This document shows positions 1 to 9,234 of a DNA stretch of 64,000 nt, in pieces. The notes under the pieces were generated by a model, which was not told the DNA's origin, ran no database searches, and saw only the letters and a list, made by a program, of their open reading frames with translations. This DNA is from Chitinophaga qingshengii (lineage in GTDB: Bacteria > Bacteroidota > Bacteroidia > Chitinophagales > Chitinophagaceae): the NCBI RefSeq assembly GCF_014529935.1, contig NZ_JACVFC010000003.1:496001-560000 (forward strand), written 5' to 3'. Within the stretch, counting starts at the first letter, position 1; the number at the start of each line of letters is the position of its first letter. A program made the translations under genes and the position numbers.

Positions 1-3000
1 CACATTAGAGGCGATATTACCATTGTCCGCTATATTGGTAGCTTTATCAGCAGGTATTGCAATAGTGATATTACCGTCTGCGATAGGCGTAATAGTGAGC
101 GTATAGATGATGCCGCCGGTCGTTCTTAAATTAGTCATCGTGCCATTGGTAACCGCAATACCTGCCGTTGAAAGCCCGGTAACTTTTTCACTGAAGGTAA
201 TCGTTACGTCAAAGGCGCCATTGACCAATGCCGGTGCGGCGGAGGTCAGGATGACAGTAGGATGGGTAGTGTTAACGATTACATTTTTGAAATCGGGTAC
301 ATTACTCAACACCAGGACGGCGTTGTTGCCGGCCTGGTCGGCGATCAATCCACCACCGCCCAGGGAGATACCCCCGCCCAGGGTGATGCCGTTCGGGGCG
401 TCATCCTGGGGCTGTATGGGATAGCCGAAGGTGAGCGTGTTTGTGCCGGAACCACTCATATAAGCCGCCGGTACTACGCCGGAGGAGAGGTTGATGGCCA
501 TATATGGCGTACCCCCGGCTGTATTTACCTGCACCACTTCACTGAATACTACCGTGAAGGTGAGTTTTTTCGTTTCATTATAATAACCATCTCCAGGGCC
601 GGTTACCGCCACTACGGTGGGGGATGTAAAGTCGGCCGTCAGTTGCAATTCATTGGAGGCGTTGTTGTCGTTGCCGCCTATATTCTGCACAGCTCCGGCT
701 GGCAGGGATAATTTAACCGGACCGTCGGTAGCGGGTGTTACATCGATAGTATAATGAATGTTGTCTGAAGTACTGAGGTTGTCAACCGACGCATTGGTGG
801 CCGTAAACGCACTGGCCAGCAAGCCGGTTACAGGGTCAGTGAAGGTAATATCAGCGGTGAAAGTACCATTAACCGGGGATACAGCAGCGGTTGAGATAGT
901 AACATTGGGTATAATGGTATTGACTTTTATACCAGCGGAACTACCCACACCATTTAACGCGGGATTGGTGGCATTGCCATAACCATCGCTTAGTCTTCCT
1001 CCTGCATCTACCAAAGGCTGGTTCAGTGCAATACCATCTGCGTCATTATCTCCTGCCTGCACCGTATAGGCAAATGTAAGCGCGGAGCTACCGGAACCGC
1101 TCTGATAAAGCGCCCGTACAGTGGTAGATCCAATGGTGACCGGAAGGTACAGCAGGCTGGGGCCGGCGTTGACGGTCAGCGGTTTGCTGAAGTTGACCGT
1201 GAAAATCAATGTCTGTCCTGCTTTATAATAACTATCTGCCGGTAGATTCACAGAAGTTACTACCGGTACGGTATTATCAAAAGTGAAGTTCGGCGCGTCA
1301 GCCATCAGGTTCGTATTCTGTGTGGTAACACTGGTGACAACGTTGGGATATAATCTCACCGATATAGTGCCTTTATTGTTCGGCTGGAACCACATGTCGA
1401 AGGTATAGTTATCGGTAACCGTCGTTTTATTCGGTGTGAAATTAGTCACGGTGATACCGTTAGGAGCACCCAGCGCCGAGATGCCGGTAGCGCTAAGCCC
1501 GGTGACAGGTTCATCGAACGATACCGGCATGCGCACCGTTGTTGCATTAATGATCACCGGCGTGCCGAAAGTGACTACCGGCCGTTTACTGGTGACTTTT
1601 ACAATATTACCGGCTATGTTATTCAACGTAGGGGCGATACTGTTAGCAACGGCGTCGGTTAGAATAATGCCATTAGTGTATAGTGTATTGCCTGCCTGGA
1701 TGCCGTCTGCATCATTGTCGCCATCGGTAATGGTATATCTGAAAGTCCATGCATTGGTGGCGGCACCTGCATGGTAATAGGCCTTCCTCGTTACGGAACC
1801 GATGGTTATTTCCAGGTAAGGGGAGCTGGTGGCGTCAGGCGTGAGATTAACATTAGGATACACTATTTCGCTCATATTCACGGTAAAGTCTAATGCCTGT
1901 CCGATATGATAGGTGCCTGGTGCGGGCAGGGATACACTTTGTACAGCAGGAGGGGTCAGATCTATCGTCCAGGTATGTACGGCGTTGGCAGAAATGTTTC
2001 CAACCGCGTCTGTGCCGGAAACGGAATAGGTGTGTGTGCCTTCTGTCAGTCCTGTTAAGCTAACCGGACTGGTAACGTTGTTGGAGGCGCCGTTATCCAG
2101 TTTGCCCTGATAAACCACATTCGGTTTATTTGCCGTAAAGCGGAAGTTGGCTGTCTGCCCGTTGGTTATAAGAAGGGGAACTGATGTGAATGACACGGCA
2201 GGTGGCATTCTGTCGATGTTATACGTTTCTCCTGTATAGGGAACATTGCCAATAGCCGGGGTAATCCCGGTGGAACCTGCTTCCAGCTGAACACTACCCG
2301 CGCCATTACCGGTACCGGTGTTAACGGCCACATCATAGGTGGTGCCTGAACCAGAAACACCGGTAACAGCCGGCGCCGGAGATAAATTACCGGTGGATTT
2401 TACAGTAAAAGCATTAGTGGTAACGCCGGTAACATTGTCGGCGTATACCACTTTAAAATGAACCGTACCCGCATTGGTGGGATCGGGATTCATCCTCGTG
2501 ATACTGGCTACAGTCGTGGGAGCGAGCAGTTTGAGCAGCCGCCCGTTGCCCGGCGCTGCGCCGTCTCCGGCGAAGACGGTGCCGTTATTGACTACTGCCA
2601 GTCCCAGGGCATAGGAGGGAGCACTGGCGGTTAAGCTGGCGTCAACCTCTGTTCCCGCCTTTGTTGGGTCTGTATACTTCACTATACGGGAAGTAGTAGG
2701 TGTTGCTAATTCTGTGGTATAAAGATTATCTGCCTTGTCCACCGCCAGCGCGGTCACATTTTTGCCGGTTAGCAGCGGGGTAGCGTTGTAGACAGGCCAA
2801 CTGAGTTTAAACACACCTCCACCGTTGTTTTCGAGGAAGTCGGTGATATAAATGTCTTTAGTGGAGGTAATGGCTATTCCCCAGGGGTAACTGGCACCAC
2901 CGCCGGGAAGGGGAACACCGCTGCTAATCAGATAGCCCGACAGGTGTTCAATGTCCTTTTTATACTGCATTACCTGGTACCTGGAACCACCATCCCATTC

Positions 3001-3450
3001 CAGCGTATAAATGTTGTCAGTATTATCTACGGTGATGGCGGTAAAGTACCTGCCTTTTTGCACTACTTCGGGGGAATTATAGGGTGGCCGAAGCCGGATG
3101 ATCTGCCCGTTTTCAGACTCAAAGGAATTGAGTATAAAAATAACTCCACCGGAGTTGACCGCAATTCCCCAGGGGGCGTCAAACTGACCATTGGTGCCAT
3201 GGGTAAGACCGGCATAAACGACGGAGCCGGTACCGGCGCCTCCCTGGAACTTTACAACGTCGTAAAGTTTGGTAGTAGGATTATAACGGGTAGCATATAC
3301 GTTATCGGCGTTGTCTTTGGCTACCGCGGTGTAAACGCCGCCGGCTTCAAGCTGGGTAAGGGTGTACTGTGCCAGTGCCTGCACACTGCAAAGCATTACT
3401 ACGCAGGTGAGCAGGAATAGCCGGATATTCCAGGTATAGCTTTTTTTCAT
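1..3450 (-). CDS. Large secreted NHL/beta-propeller and Ig-like repeat protein (partial, C-terminus outside window)
   Basis: Reading from ATG at 3450 there are 1150 codons without a stop to the window edge, so the C-terminus is missing. Residues 1-28 form a signal peptide ending in QALAQ. Residues about 29-300 carry repeated blocks such as PWGIAVNSGG, AITVDNTDNIYTLEW, PWGIAITSTKDIYIT and ALAVDKADNLYTTE, typical of NHL-type propeller blades. The rest is repeated beta-sandwich modules with motifs like LTFTVNFSKPL, FDEPVTGLSATGI and FSEKVTGLSTAGI, as in bacterial Ig-like (Big_12-like) adhesin domains. It starts 9 bases after the stop of the upstream binding-protein gene, so it is probably in the same operon. 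Likely an exported surface or matrix protein; a C-terminal sorting domain is expected but not visible here. Confidence 0.85.
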   Translation of the reverse strand, partial: MKKSYTWNIRLFLLTCVVMLCSVQALAQYTLTQLEAGGVYTAVAKDNADNVYATRYNPTTKLYDVVKFQGGAGTGSVVYAGLTHGTNGQFDAPWGIAVNSGGVIFILNSFESENGQIIRLRPPYNSPEVVQKGRYFTAITVDNTDNIYTLEWDGGSRYQVMQYKKDIEHLSGYLISSGVPLPGGGASYPWGIAITSTKDIYITDFLENNGGGVFKLSWPVYNATPLLTGKNVTALAVDKADNLYTTELATPTTSRIVKYTDPTKAGTEVDASLTASAPSYALGLAVVNNGTVFAGDGAAPGNGRLLKLLAPTTVASITRMNPDPTNAGTVHFKVVYADNVTGVTTNAFTVKSTGNLSPAPAVTGVSGSGTTYDVAVNTGTGNGAGSVQLEAGSTGITPAIGNVPYTGETYNIDRMPPAVSFTSVPLLITNGQTANFRFTANKPNVVYQGKLDNGASNNVTSPVSLTGLTEGTHTYSVSGTDAVGNISANAVHTWTIDLTPPAVQSVSLPAPGTYHIGQALDFTVNMSEIVYPNVNLTPDATSSPYLEITIGSVTRKAYYHAGAATNAWTFRYTITDGDNDADGIQAGNTLYTNGIILTDAVANSIAPTLNNIAGNIVKVTSKRPVVTFGTPVIINATTVRMPVSFDEPVTGLSATGISALGAPNGITVTNFTPNKTTVTDNYTFDMWFQPNNKGTISVRLYPNVVTSVTTQNTNLMADAPNFTFDNTVPVVTSVNLPADSYYKAGQTLIFTVNFSKPLTVNAGPSLLYLPVTIGSTTVRALYQSGSGSSALTFAYTVQAGDNDADGIALNQPLVDAGGRLSDGYGNATNPALNGVGSSAGIKVNTIIPNVTISTAAVSPVNGTFTADITFTDPVTGLLASAFTATNASVDNLSTSDNIHYTIDVTPATDGPVKLSLPAGAVQNIGGNDNNASNELQLTADFTSPTVVAVTGPGDGYYNETKKLTFTVVFSEVVQVNTAGGTPYMAINLSSGVVPAAYMSGSGTNTLTFGYPIQPQDDAPNGITLGGGISLGGGGLIADQAGNNAVLVLSNVPDFKNVIVNTTHPTVILTSAAPALVNGAFDVTITFSEKVTGLSTAGIAVTNGTMTNLRTTGGIIYTLTITPIADGNITIAIPADKATNIADNGNIASNV

Positions 3451-3459
3451 ATAACGCTG

Positions 3460-4632
3460 TTAGATACAGAGAAAAGGATTCTGCCAACCCGATACACAAC
3501 CATCATGTATGGCTTGAAGTGTGTCGTCGTTGAAACGGATGCCTTTATGTTGATCGAGAATAATCTTATTTATTTTATTGGCGGTGGTATTAATCTTCAC
3601 CAGGTGGGAGGTCGGTAAACCCAGTCCCGAGGAAGGGTGAAAGCCCTTTTCTCCACGCGGGCCTCTGATGCTGGAATGCTGTAGCTGTTGTTTCACGGTG
3701 TGCCAGTCCCTCTTTTGCGCATGCGGCAACAGTTCTCGCCAGACAAGCCCTGCTTCATAACCCATCAGGGCATAAATATTGGCCGGCTGTTGTGCTATCT
3801 GTTCAAAAGTCTTTACAAACAACCGGTTCTCTTTGCTTTCATCTTCGCGTAACCAGGTAAGGGCGCTGTATAGCTCCATTCCATGGTGCTGTACGTCGCT
3901 GAGTACATCATCATAAGCCATGGATTCCACCACCAGCAAGGGAATGGTTTTATGGAAACGGCTGTTCTTCCAGGCGTCCAGGAAACGGGTAGCCATTTTG
4001 CCGGTGAAGACAGCGTGCACATAAGGAGGCTTCTCTCTTTCGATCGTCTTAAAAAAATTGTCGAGGTACAAGGTACTTCCGTTGGCCAGCGTTTCCGGCA
4101 ATACAGTTGCCTGGATAGTGGTGCCTCCGGCGGCGGCAGCGCCATGATAAAAAGCGCTGTTTAAGTGATAGCCCGCTTCATACAACGGCATGATCACATG
4201 ACCGCCATCCCCAAATTTTTGTTGCGCCCATTGGCCTAAGGCATATTGGGATTGCCATATCTGGTGAGAGGCATAAAACAGGCTGGGACTGATATGCGGA
4301 AAATAGGGGATGAGCTCTCCCATATCGAACAGGAAGGCAGTAGCGCCTTGCGATTCCACAATGGGAATGAGATCAGGAACAGATTTGTAACTGACCATCC
4401 CCGACAATATATCCACCCGGTTAAAAAACACCAGTTTCTGTGCCGCGTCTTTGGTAGCGGATGGTTGTCCGCTCCTGGTAAATTCCGGGACAAATTGAAT
4501 CGTTTGCTGGCGCGCCGGGTCCAGTCCCATACCGATCAGCCATCCGGCAGTCAGGTGGGCGGAATAATAGGGATAAACGCCTGAATAAGGCATCAGGAAT
4601 CCGATGGTCAGCGGCGGCTTCATATGCATCAT
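3460..4632 (-). CDS. Type I periplasmic-binding-fold protein lacking a signal peptide
   Basis: 390 aa. The opening PPLTIGFLMPYSGVYP and the blocks DILSGMVSYKSVPDLIPIVE and GHVIMPLYEAGYHLNSAFYHG resemble the Peripla_BP_6 family (amino-acid ABC transporter receptors, Leu/Ile/Val-binding type). Unlike that family there is no hydrophobic signal sequence: the fold starts within a few residues of the start codon, so the product is predicted to be cytoplasmic unless exported by another route. No ABC permease or ATPase lies nearby. The ATG at 4632 overlaps the TGA of the upstream collar gene (ATGA), indicating translational coupling; ATG codons at 4629 and 4623 are alternative starts. Ligand unknown. 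A sensor or adaptor role within the three-gene module is inference. Confidence 0.8.
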   Translation of the reverse strand: MMHMKPPLTIGFLMPYSGVYPYYSAHLTAGWLIGMGLDPARQQTIQFVPEFTRSGQPSATKDAAQKLVFFNRVDILSGMVSYKSVPDLIPIVESQGATAFLFDMGELIPYFPHISPSLFYASHQIWQSQYALGQWAQQKFGDGGHVIMPLYEAGYHLNSAFYHGAAAAGGTTIQATVLPETLANGSTLYLDNFFKTIEREKPPYVHAVFTGKMATRFLDAWKNSRFHKTIPLLVVESMAYDDVLSDVQHHGMELYSALTWLREDESKENRLFVKTFEQIAQQPANIYALMGYEAGLVWRELLPHAQKRDWHTVKQQLQHSSIRGPRGEKGFHPSSGLGLPTSHLVKINTTANKINKIILDQHKGIRFNDDTLQAIHDGCVSGWQNPFLCI

Positions 4633-5222
4633 TGTCTGGAGGGGTAGATGCCTTGTGTAGCGATGATGTATGTCATGGCCAGGAAAGGAGATTGAATGGG
4701 AATGGGCATATTGCTACCTGCCGGATCGCTTATCAGTTCACCATTTCCCTTGAATGGCAAAAGGGTGGTATTGGGAGTAGCATCGCTGTAACCTTTGATG
4801 GGCAGGGAATTAGGTCCTGCGCCGATAGTTGGTAGCGCAGCCGGTACCATAGTGGGGCCAGGCGTACTGCTGGTTCCTGCCGCATTACTGGCAGGTATGG
4901 ATACCTGGAGTTTGGTAAGGTCTATCCTGTGGGTGTGGATGGGCAAGTTGGCGCTTGTCAGCGTCACATTTTCGACGCCTCCCATGTTTCCCACAAAATA
5001 GTTGACGCCTGACGCGGTTGACTGGCCGGTACCAATAATCGAACGTCCCTGAAGGTTCGGCAAGCCAAAAGTGACCTGACCATTACCGCCATAGGTAGTG
5101 CCCAATAGCGCGAAGAGTGCTTGATTCTGAGAGATAGCCATCAATGCGCCATTACAAAGTGCGTAGCCTACAGGCGCGAAATTGCCTCCAAAGGCAAAGA
5201 CCATAGCAAGAATCGGATCCAT
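4629..5222 (-). CDS. Phage tail collar domain protein (microcystin-dependent-protein type)
   Basis: 197 aa with the classic tail-collar signature at the N-terminus: FGGNFAPVGYALCNG (about residues 11-25), then NQALFALLGTTYGGNGQ and FGLPNLQGRSIIGTG. The C-terminal half contains LPIHTHRIDL and ends in PFLAMTYIIATQGIYPS, as in stand-alone MdpB-like proteins. No other phage structural gene is in the window, so this is not a prophage remnant but the free-standing type found in many bacteria. Its stop overlaps the start of the binding-protein gene by four bases, and the large Ig-like protein follows, giving a compact three-gene module. Function unknown; a fibre-like or carbohydrate-contacting role is inferred from the fold family. 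Confidence 0.88.
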   Translation of the reverse strand: MDPILAMVFAFGGNFAPVGYALCNGALMAISQNQALFALLGTTYGGNGQVTFGLPNLQGRSIIGTGQSTASGVNYFVGNMGGVENVTLTSANLPIHTHRIDLTKLQVSIPASNAAGTSSTPGPTMVPAALPTIGAGPNSLPIKGYSDATPNTTLLPFKGNGELISDPAGSNMPIPIQSPFLAMTYIIATQGIYPSRQ

Positions 5223-5267
5223 TTTATCTGGTAGGTTTAGATTGTTTTAAATATTTCGGTTGATTTT

Positions 5268-6404
5268 TTATCCTATAATAGTAACATCCGGGACAGCCAG
5301 TATTTTACCTCCCAGTCGGGCAGATTCAGCTGCCAGCAAGGTAATCATGCTGCTGTTAGCAGCAGCATAAACCGGCAAATAAGTCGACTTGTTTTGAATG
5401 ACATTGACAAAATCGGCTAATGCGTGTGATATCGCTCCGGGTGTGGTAACGGTGTATTGATGAAGGTAAGGGGCTGCGCTTTCCCAGCAGTTTTGCGGTT
5501 GCGCATTGTTTTGCAAATACAATGAACCGGTATAGTCTATCCAACTGCCGGCACTGCCTTGTAAGCGGAATCCGGTGCTGTGACCGGCTTCTGCCTGTAC
5601 TCTTACCTGCTGGCCGGCAGCTGTGTGCAGGCAAATAGTGGTGATCTCACCTTGACGGATACTCGTATAAGTCTTGCCGCTCCGGGGATTTTTTACAGGT
5701 ACTACATATTCTTCTATTCCTTTTTCTACCCGCAGCCTAGTATAACGATTCCCGTTAGACATGCCCAGCAGATGGTGCATCCAGGCTCCGGGATATAGCG
5801 GATACCCCGTTTCCTGCTCCGGAATACAGGTGGTGCATACGCCAGCGTACAGGCTTTCCAGTTGGCCCAGCTGTCCGTCCTTTACCATGGCGCTCATCGC
5901 CAGCAGATCGGGCCGGTAGCTCTGTTCATCCAGGGTAAAATACTGTTTACCGGTTTGGCGGCTTAACTGTACAATATGCCGGTGTTCTTCCAGGGTACGT
6001 CCCATCACAGGGCCGCAGGCTACGTGTTTGCCCTGCTGCAAGGCAGCGGCGGCAATGGGGTAGTGCTGTTCTGCCGGCGTAGCAATGATAACGGCATCCA
6101 GCGCGGGGTTGGATAAGAGTTGCCGGTAGTCGTCGTATAGTGCCGGTTTCGTATATCCGGCTGCGTTAAATAACCGCAAGGCTTTCTGTCGTGCGGTTTG
6201 ACTGGTTTCGCAGACGGCGCTGATGTTCAGCTGTTTATTGGCCAGGGCTGCTTCCAGGTATTGCCGCCCCCAGGGGCCGGTACCGATGACGCCTATACGT
6301 AAACGGTTGTTACTGGCTGCTTTTAATAGGGAGGATGGCATAAATGTCATCGCTGGTAGTATTAAAGCAGCATTTCTGAGAAATAATCTCCTTCCTGATG
6401 GCAT
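5268..6404 (-). CDS. Gfo/Idh/MocA-family protein with Tat-type leader and degenerate EKP motif
   Basis: 378 aa. The N-terminus SGRRLFLRNAALILPAM is a twin-arginine-type signal, placing the protein in the periplasm. RIGVIGTGPWGRQYLEAAL (about residues 36-54) is the Rossmann dinucleotide-binding motif, followed by DAVIIATPAEQHYPIAAAAL. In the family the next conserved block is normally GKHVxCEKP with an essential lysine; here it reads GKHVACGPVMG, so that lysine is absent. The C-terminal domain has the usual beta-sheet features, such as GAWMHHLLGMSNG. It lies 45 bases upstream of the collar gene on the same strand and could be co-transcribed with it. Likely binds NAD(P) or a sugar, but normal dehydrogenase chemistry is doubtful. 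Confidence 0.85.
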   Translation of the reverse strand: MPSGRRLFLRNAALILPAMTFMPSSLLKAASNNRLRIGVIGTGPWGRQYLEAALANKQLNISAVCETSQTARQKALRLFNAAGYTKPALYDDYRQLLSNPALDAVIIATPAEQHYPIAAAALQQGKHVACGPVMGRTLEEHRHIVQLSRQTGKQYFTLDEQSYRPDLLAMSAMVKDGQLGQLESLYAGVCTTCIPEQETGYPLYPGAWMHHLLGMSNGNRYTRLRVEKGIEEYVVPVKNPRSGKTYTSIRQGEITTICLHTAAGQQVRVQAEAGHSTGFRLQGSAGSWIDYTGSLYLQNNAQPQNCWESAAPYLHQYTVTTPGAISHALADFVNVIQNKSTYLPVYAAANSSMITLLAAESARLGGKILAVPDVTIIG

Positions 6405-6485
6405 CGAAGATGGTAATAAGGATAATGTAAATAATTGTAGGCTCTTCTATAAGTTAGGGCTAAAACATTTGGTTGATATATGCCG

Positions 6486-6493
6486 CAAATATA
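6486..6493 (-). promoter_or_regulatory. Bacteroidota -7 promoter element upstream of the Gfo/Idh gene
   Basis: On the minus strand the sequence reads TATATTTG, an exact TAnnTTTG match, about 80 bases upstream of the start codon at 6404. The flank is very AT-rich. No convincing -33 TTG box is seen at the usual distance, so the call rests on the -7 element and its position. Confidence 0.4.
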
Positions 6494-6609
6494 TATTTAT
6501 TTAAATTAAATCTTGATAATTTTTCATGATTGACAATAACGGACACAGTGAAGTATTATTCCTCGCTTTAATCTTCGCTCATCAGCGAAATCAGCATTCA
6601 TTACGTCTA

Positions 6610-7512
6610 TCAGCGGTTCCATTTCTCCTGCAGTAACTGTTCCAGTTGCCCGATTTCCTTCTGGTACATGGTCTTCTTCCGGGTGCCGAAATAAAGCGTA
6701 TTCTCAAGAGGGTTAACACCTTCCCAGACTATCTTTATTTTACCGGAGGCAATGGCTTCTGTACAGAGGAAGTCCGGCACCACCGAAAATCCTTTACCAT
6801 CACTCAGGCAACGGATAATAGAACTGATGTTCGGCACAATAAAATTCGGACTGAAATCCGGATGTTCTCCAAAATGCCGTACCCAAAAGTTCTTCAGGTG
6901 TTCCATGTCTGCTGCCGTACTATACCAAAGCTGTTGCTTCAGGATACGCGTCGCTTCTTTCATTTTTCCCCCGGCAAGTAAATTCTCCGGTTCAGCTGTT
7001 TCCGTTTTGTTGCCGGCAATCAAAACAATCCTCTCTTTGGAAAATGGTACATACTGCAGGTTCTGTTGCTGCCCCTTTTGCGGCGTAATAATCAGGTCCA
7101 GTAAACCATTGTCAAGATCGTGCTGCATCTGCGGATATTCCCCGAATTTGATAATGAGATTGAATGGCAGATTGGCGATATGTTCTTCCAGGGTGAATTG
7201 GAATGTTTCAAAACACATGCCCACACTGATCGTGGCACGCTCTTCTTTTGACCGTTTATGAAAATGTTGTTCCCCCGTTTCCAGTTTTTTCAGCGGGGCC
7301 AGTATGTAGTTGTACAGGATCTTTCCTTTTTCTGTAGGAACCATCTTCCTGGCCGACCGGTCAAATAACTTATACCCGGTAAATGCTTCCAGTGAGTTGA
7401 GATGAAGGCTTACGCCCGGCTGGGAAACAGATAACTCCTGCGCCGCCGCCGATAATGTTCCCGCTTCGTAGATGGCCTTAAATGTTCGAAGCCATTCGAG
7501 ATTCCATGGCAT
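6610..7512 (-). CDS. LysR-family transcriptional regulator
   Basis: 300 aa from the ATG at 7512, which gives MPWNLEWLRTFKAIYEAGTL; a longer reading from 7542 adds ten unrelated residues and is less likely. The N-terminal winged helix-turn-helix (about residues 1-60) contains LSAAAQELSVSQPGVSLHLNSLE, and residues about 90-290 form the LysR substrate-binding domain. It is divergent from an mdaB-like quinone reductase and an aldo/keto reductase, with about 97 bases between start codons. By the usual LysR arrangement it probably controls that pair in response to an electrophile or quinone; the inducer is not visible in the sequence. Confidence 0.9.
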   Translation of the reverse strand: MPWNLEWLRTFKAIYEAGTLSAAAQELSVSQPGVSLHLNSLEAFTGYKLFDRSARKMVPTEKGKILYNYILAPLKKLETGEQHFHKRSKEERATISVGMCFETFQFTLEEHIANLPFNLIIKFGEYPQMQHDLDNGLLDLIITPQKGQQQNLQYVPFSKERIVLIAGNKTETAEPENLLAGGKMKEATRILKQQLWYSTAADMEHLKNFWVRHFGEHPDFSPNFIVPNISSIIRCLSDGKGFSVVPDFLCTEAIASGKIKIVWEGVNPLENTLYFGTRKKTMYQKEIGQLEQLLQEKWNR

Positions 7513-7551
7513 AACTATAATTTTTATGATACAATCATGCAATTTAAGTTA

Positions 7552-7583
7552 TTTGTGTGATGTAAAAAAGTAATAGATCTTTG
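7552..7583 (+). promoter_or_regulatory. Probable promoter of the mdaB-aldo/keto reductase pair
   Basis: TTTG at 7552-7555 is followed after 20 bases by GATCTTTG at 7576-7583, which matches the Bacteroidota -7 consensus TAnnTTTG except for the first base. The start codon at 7610 is 26 bases further on. The imperfect -7 box would suit a gene that needs activation, for example by the divergent LysR protein. Confidence 0.5.
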
Positions 7584-7609
7584 CGGTATCAATAATTAAA
7601 ATTATAAAA

Positions 7610-8221
7610 ATGAAGATATTCATTATCAATGCAGGACAGGTCTTCGCCCACTCCGGCGGCAGGTTTAACAATCTGCTGACGAGCTGGACGGTAGCGTTCC
7701 TGGCCCAAAATGGGTTCGAGTATCGTGTGACCAATATCAATGATGATTTTGACGCCATGGCCGAGGTGGAAAACTTTAAATGGGCAGATCTGGTTATTTA
7801 TCATACCCCCATCTGGTGGTTCCAGGTCCCCAACCGTCTGAAAAAATATATAGATGAAGTATTCACGGCCGGTCACCAGAATGGCATGTACGCCAGCGAC
7901 GGCAGAAGCCGTAAGAACCCCGCTATCAACTATGGTACCGGCGGACTGCTACAGGGTACCCAATATATGGTCACCACCACCTGGAACGCCCCTGAGACCG
8001 CTTTTACTCTCCCGGATGAATTCTTTGACCAGACATCGGTGGATGACGGCGTGCTGTTCGGTTTTCATAAAATGAACCAATTCGTAGGCATGGACAGAAC
8101 AGCCGGTTTTCACTTTCACGACCTGGAAAAAAACGCTACGCCGGAAAGGATCAATAATTATCATCAGGACTATCTCCGGCACCTGGAACAAGTGCTGAAG
8201 CTGGAAAAACAATTGTCCTGA
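7610..8221 (+). CDS. mdaB: NAD(P)H-dependent quinone reductase, MdaB type
   Basis: 203 aa flavodoxin-fold protein. MKIFIINAGQVFAHSGGRFN at the N-terminus is the FMN/FAD phosphate-binding region of the MdaB (modulator of drug activity B) family, and HTPIWWFQVPNRLKKYIDEVF (about residues 65-85) is the second conserved block. Length matches the family. Such enzymes make two-electron reductions of quinones in the cytoplasm and protect against redox cycling. It is followed after 29 bases by an aldo/keto reductase and preceded by a divergent LysR gene, which suggests a small reactive-electrophile or quinone detoxification unit. Confidence 0.92.
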   Translation: MKIFIINAGQVFAHSGGRFNNLLTSWTVAFLAQNGFEYRVTNINDDFDAMAEVENFKWADLVIYHTPIWWFQVPNRLKKYIDEVFTAGHQNGMYASDGRSRKNPAINYGTGGLLQGTQYMVTTTWNAPETAFTLPDEFFDQTSVDDGVLFGFHKMNQFVGMDRTAGFHFHDLEKNATPERINNYHQDYLRHLEQVLKLEKQLS

Positions 8222-8250
8222 TATACATCTCACTAAAAAAATATACAACA

Positions 8251-9234
8251 ATGGAATACAGAAAACTGGGAAATACTGACTTGAAATTATCCGCTATCAC
8301 TTACGGCGCTTTTGCTATCGGCGGTAATATGTGGGGCGGTAACGAGAAAAAAGACTCCATCGCATCCGTAAGAGCTTCTATTGATAATGGCGTTACTACA
8401 TTGGATACCGCACCATTCTATGGCTTCGGTCTAAGTGAAGAAATGATCGGCGAAGCCATCAAAGGATACGACAGAACCAACATACAGCTGTTAACCAAAT
8501 TCGGCCTGGTATGGGATGGCAGCAACCAGGGCAAAGGCGAATTTTTCTTCGATGCCGAAGAAGCCGGTAAAAAAATACCAGTGTATAAATACGCTTCCAA
8601 AATCAGCGTAGTGAAAGAAGTGGAAGACAGCCTGCGGCGCCTGCAAACAGACTACATCGATCTGTTACAGATCCACTGGCCGGACAGTACCACTCCCATC
8701 GCTGAAACCATGGAAGCGCTGGAACAGCTGCTGCAACAAGGAAAAATCCGCGCTGCGGGCGTGAGCAACTACAACGTAGACCAACTGGCGGAAGCCCGCA
8801 AAACCGTTAATATCGCCAGCAACCAGGTAGGTTACAGTATGCTGAACCGCAGTATTGAACAGGACCTGGTGCCTTACGCAGGAAAAAATGATGTGGGTAT
8901 TATCGTCTACAGCCCCATGGAAAGAGGACTACTGACCGGCAAATACTTCAGGGATGGTAAACTGAAAGACAACGATCATAGAAACGGATACTTCCAGCAA
9001 TTCGATTTAACAAAAGTGAAAACATTCCTGGACGGGATCACGCCGGTTGCAGCAGCTAAAAATGCAACGTTGTCCCAACTGGTATTGCGCTGGACCAGCC
9101 TGCAACCCGCTATCACGGTCGTGCTGGCAGGTGCGAGAAATGAAGAACAGGCCGTTGCCAACGCGAAAGCAATGGATATCCAACTCACTGCGGAAGAAAT
9201 GAATTTTATCAATACCGCGCTTGCAAAAATTTAA
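8251..9234 (+). CDS. Aldo/keto reductase
   Basis: 327 aa, normal length for the AKR superfamily TIM barrel. The catalytic tetrad context is visible: TLDTAPFYGFGLSEEMIGEA (Asp and Tyr), LLTKFG (Lys) and LLQIHWPDSTTP (His). The NADPH-binding end is represented by VLAGARNEEQAVANAKA near the C-terminus. It sits downstream of mdaB on the same strand and probably shares its transcript. The substrate is likely an aldehyde or ketone; sequence alone does not narrow it. An intrinsic terminator lies about 105 bases after the stop. Confidence 0.92.
   Translation: MEYRKLGNTDLKLSAITYGAFAIGGNMWGGNEKKDSIASVRASIDNGVTTLDTAPFYGFGLSEEMIGEAIKGYDRTNIQLLTKFGLVWDGSNQGKGEFFFDAEEAGKKIPVYKYASKISVVKEVEDSLRRLQTDYIDLLQIHWPDSTTPIAETMEALEQLLQQGKIRAAGVSNYNVDQLAEARKTVNIASNQVGYSMLNRSIEQDLVPYAGKNDVGIIVYSPMERGLLTGKYFRDGKLKDNDHRNGYFQQFDLTKVKTFLDGITPVAAAKNATLSQLVLRWTSLQPAITVVLAGARNEEQAVANAKAMDIQLTAEEMNFINTALAKI

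Noticed and set aside
4629..5222. Collar-domain gene as evidence of a prophage
   Set aside because: No capsid, terminase, portal, integrase or lysis genes are nearby, and free-standing collar-domain proteins are common in bacteria.
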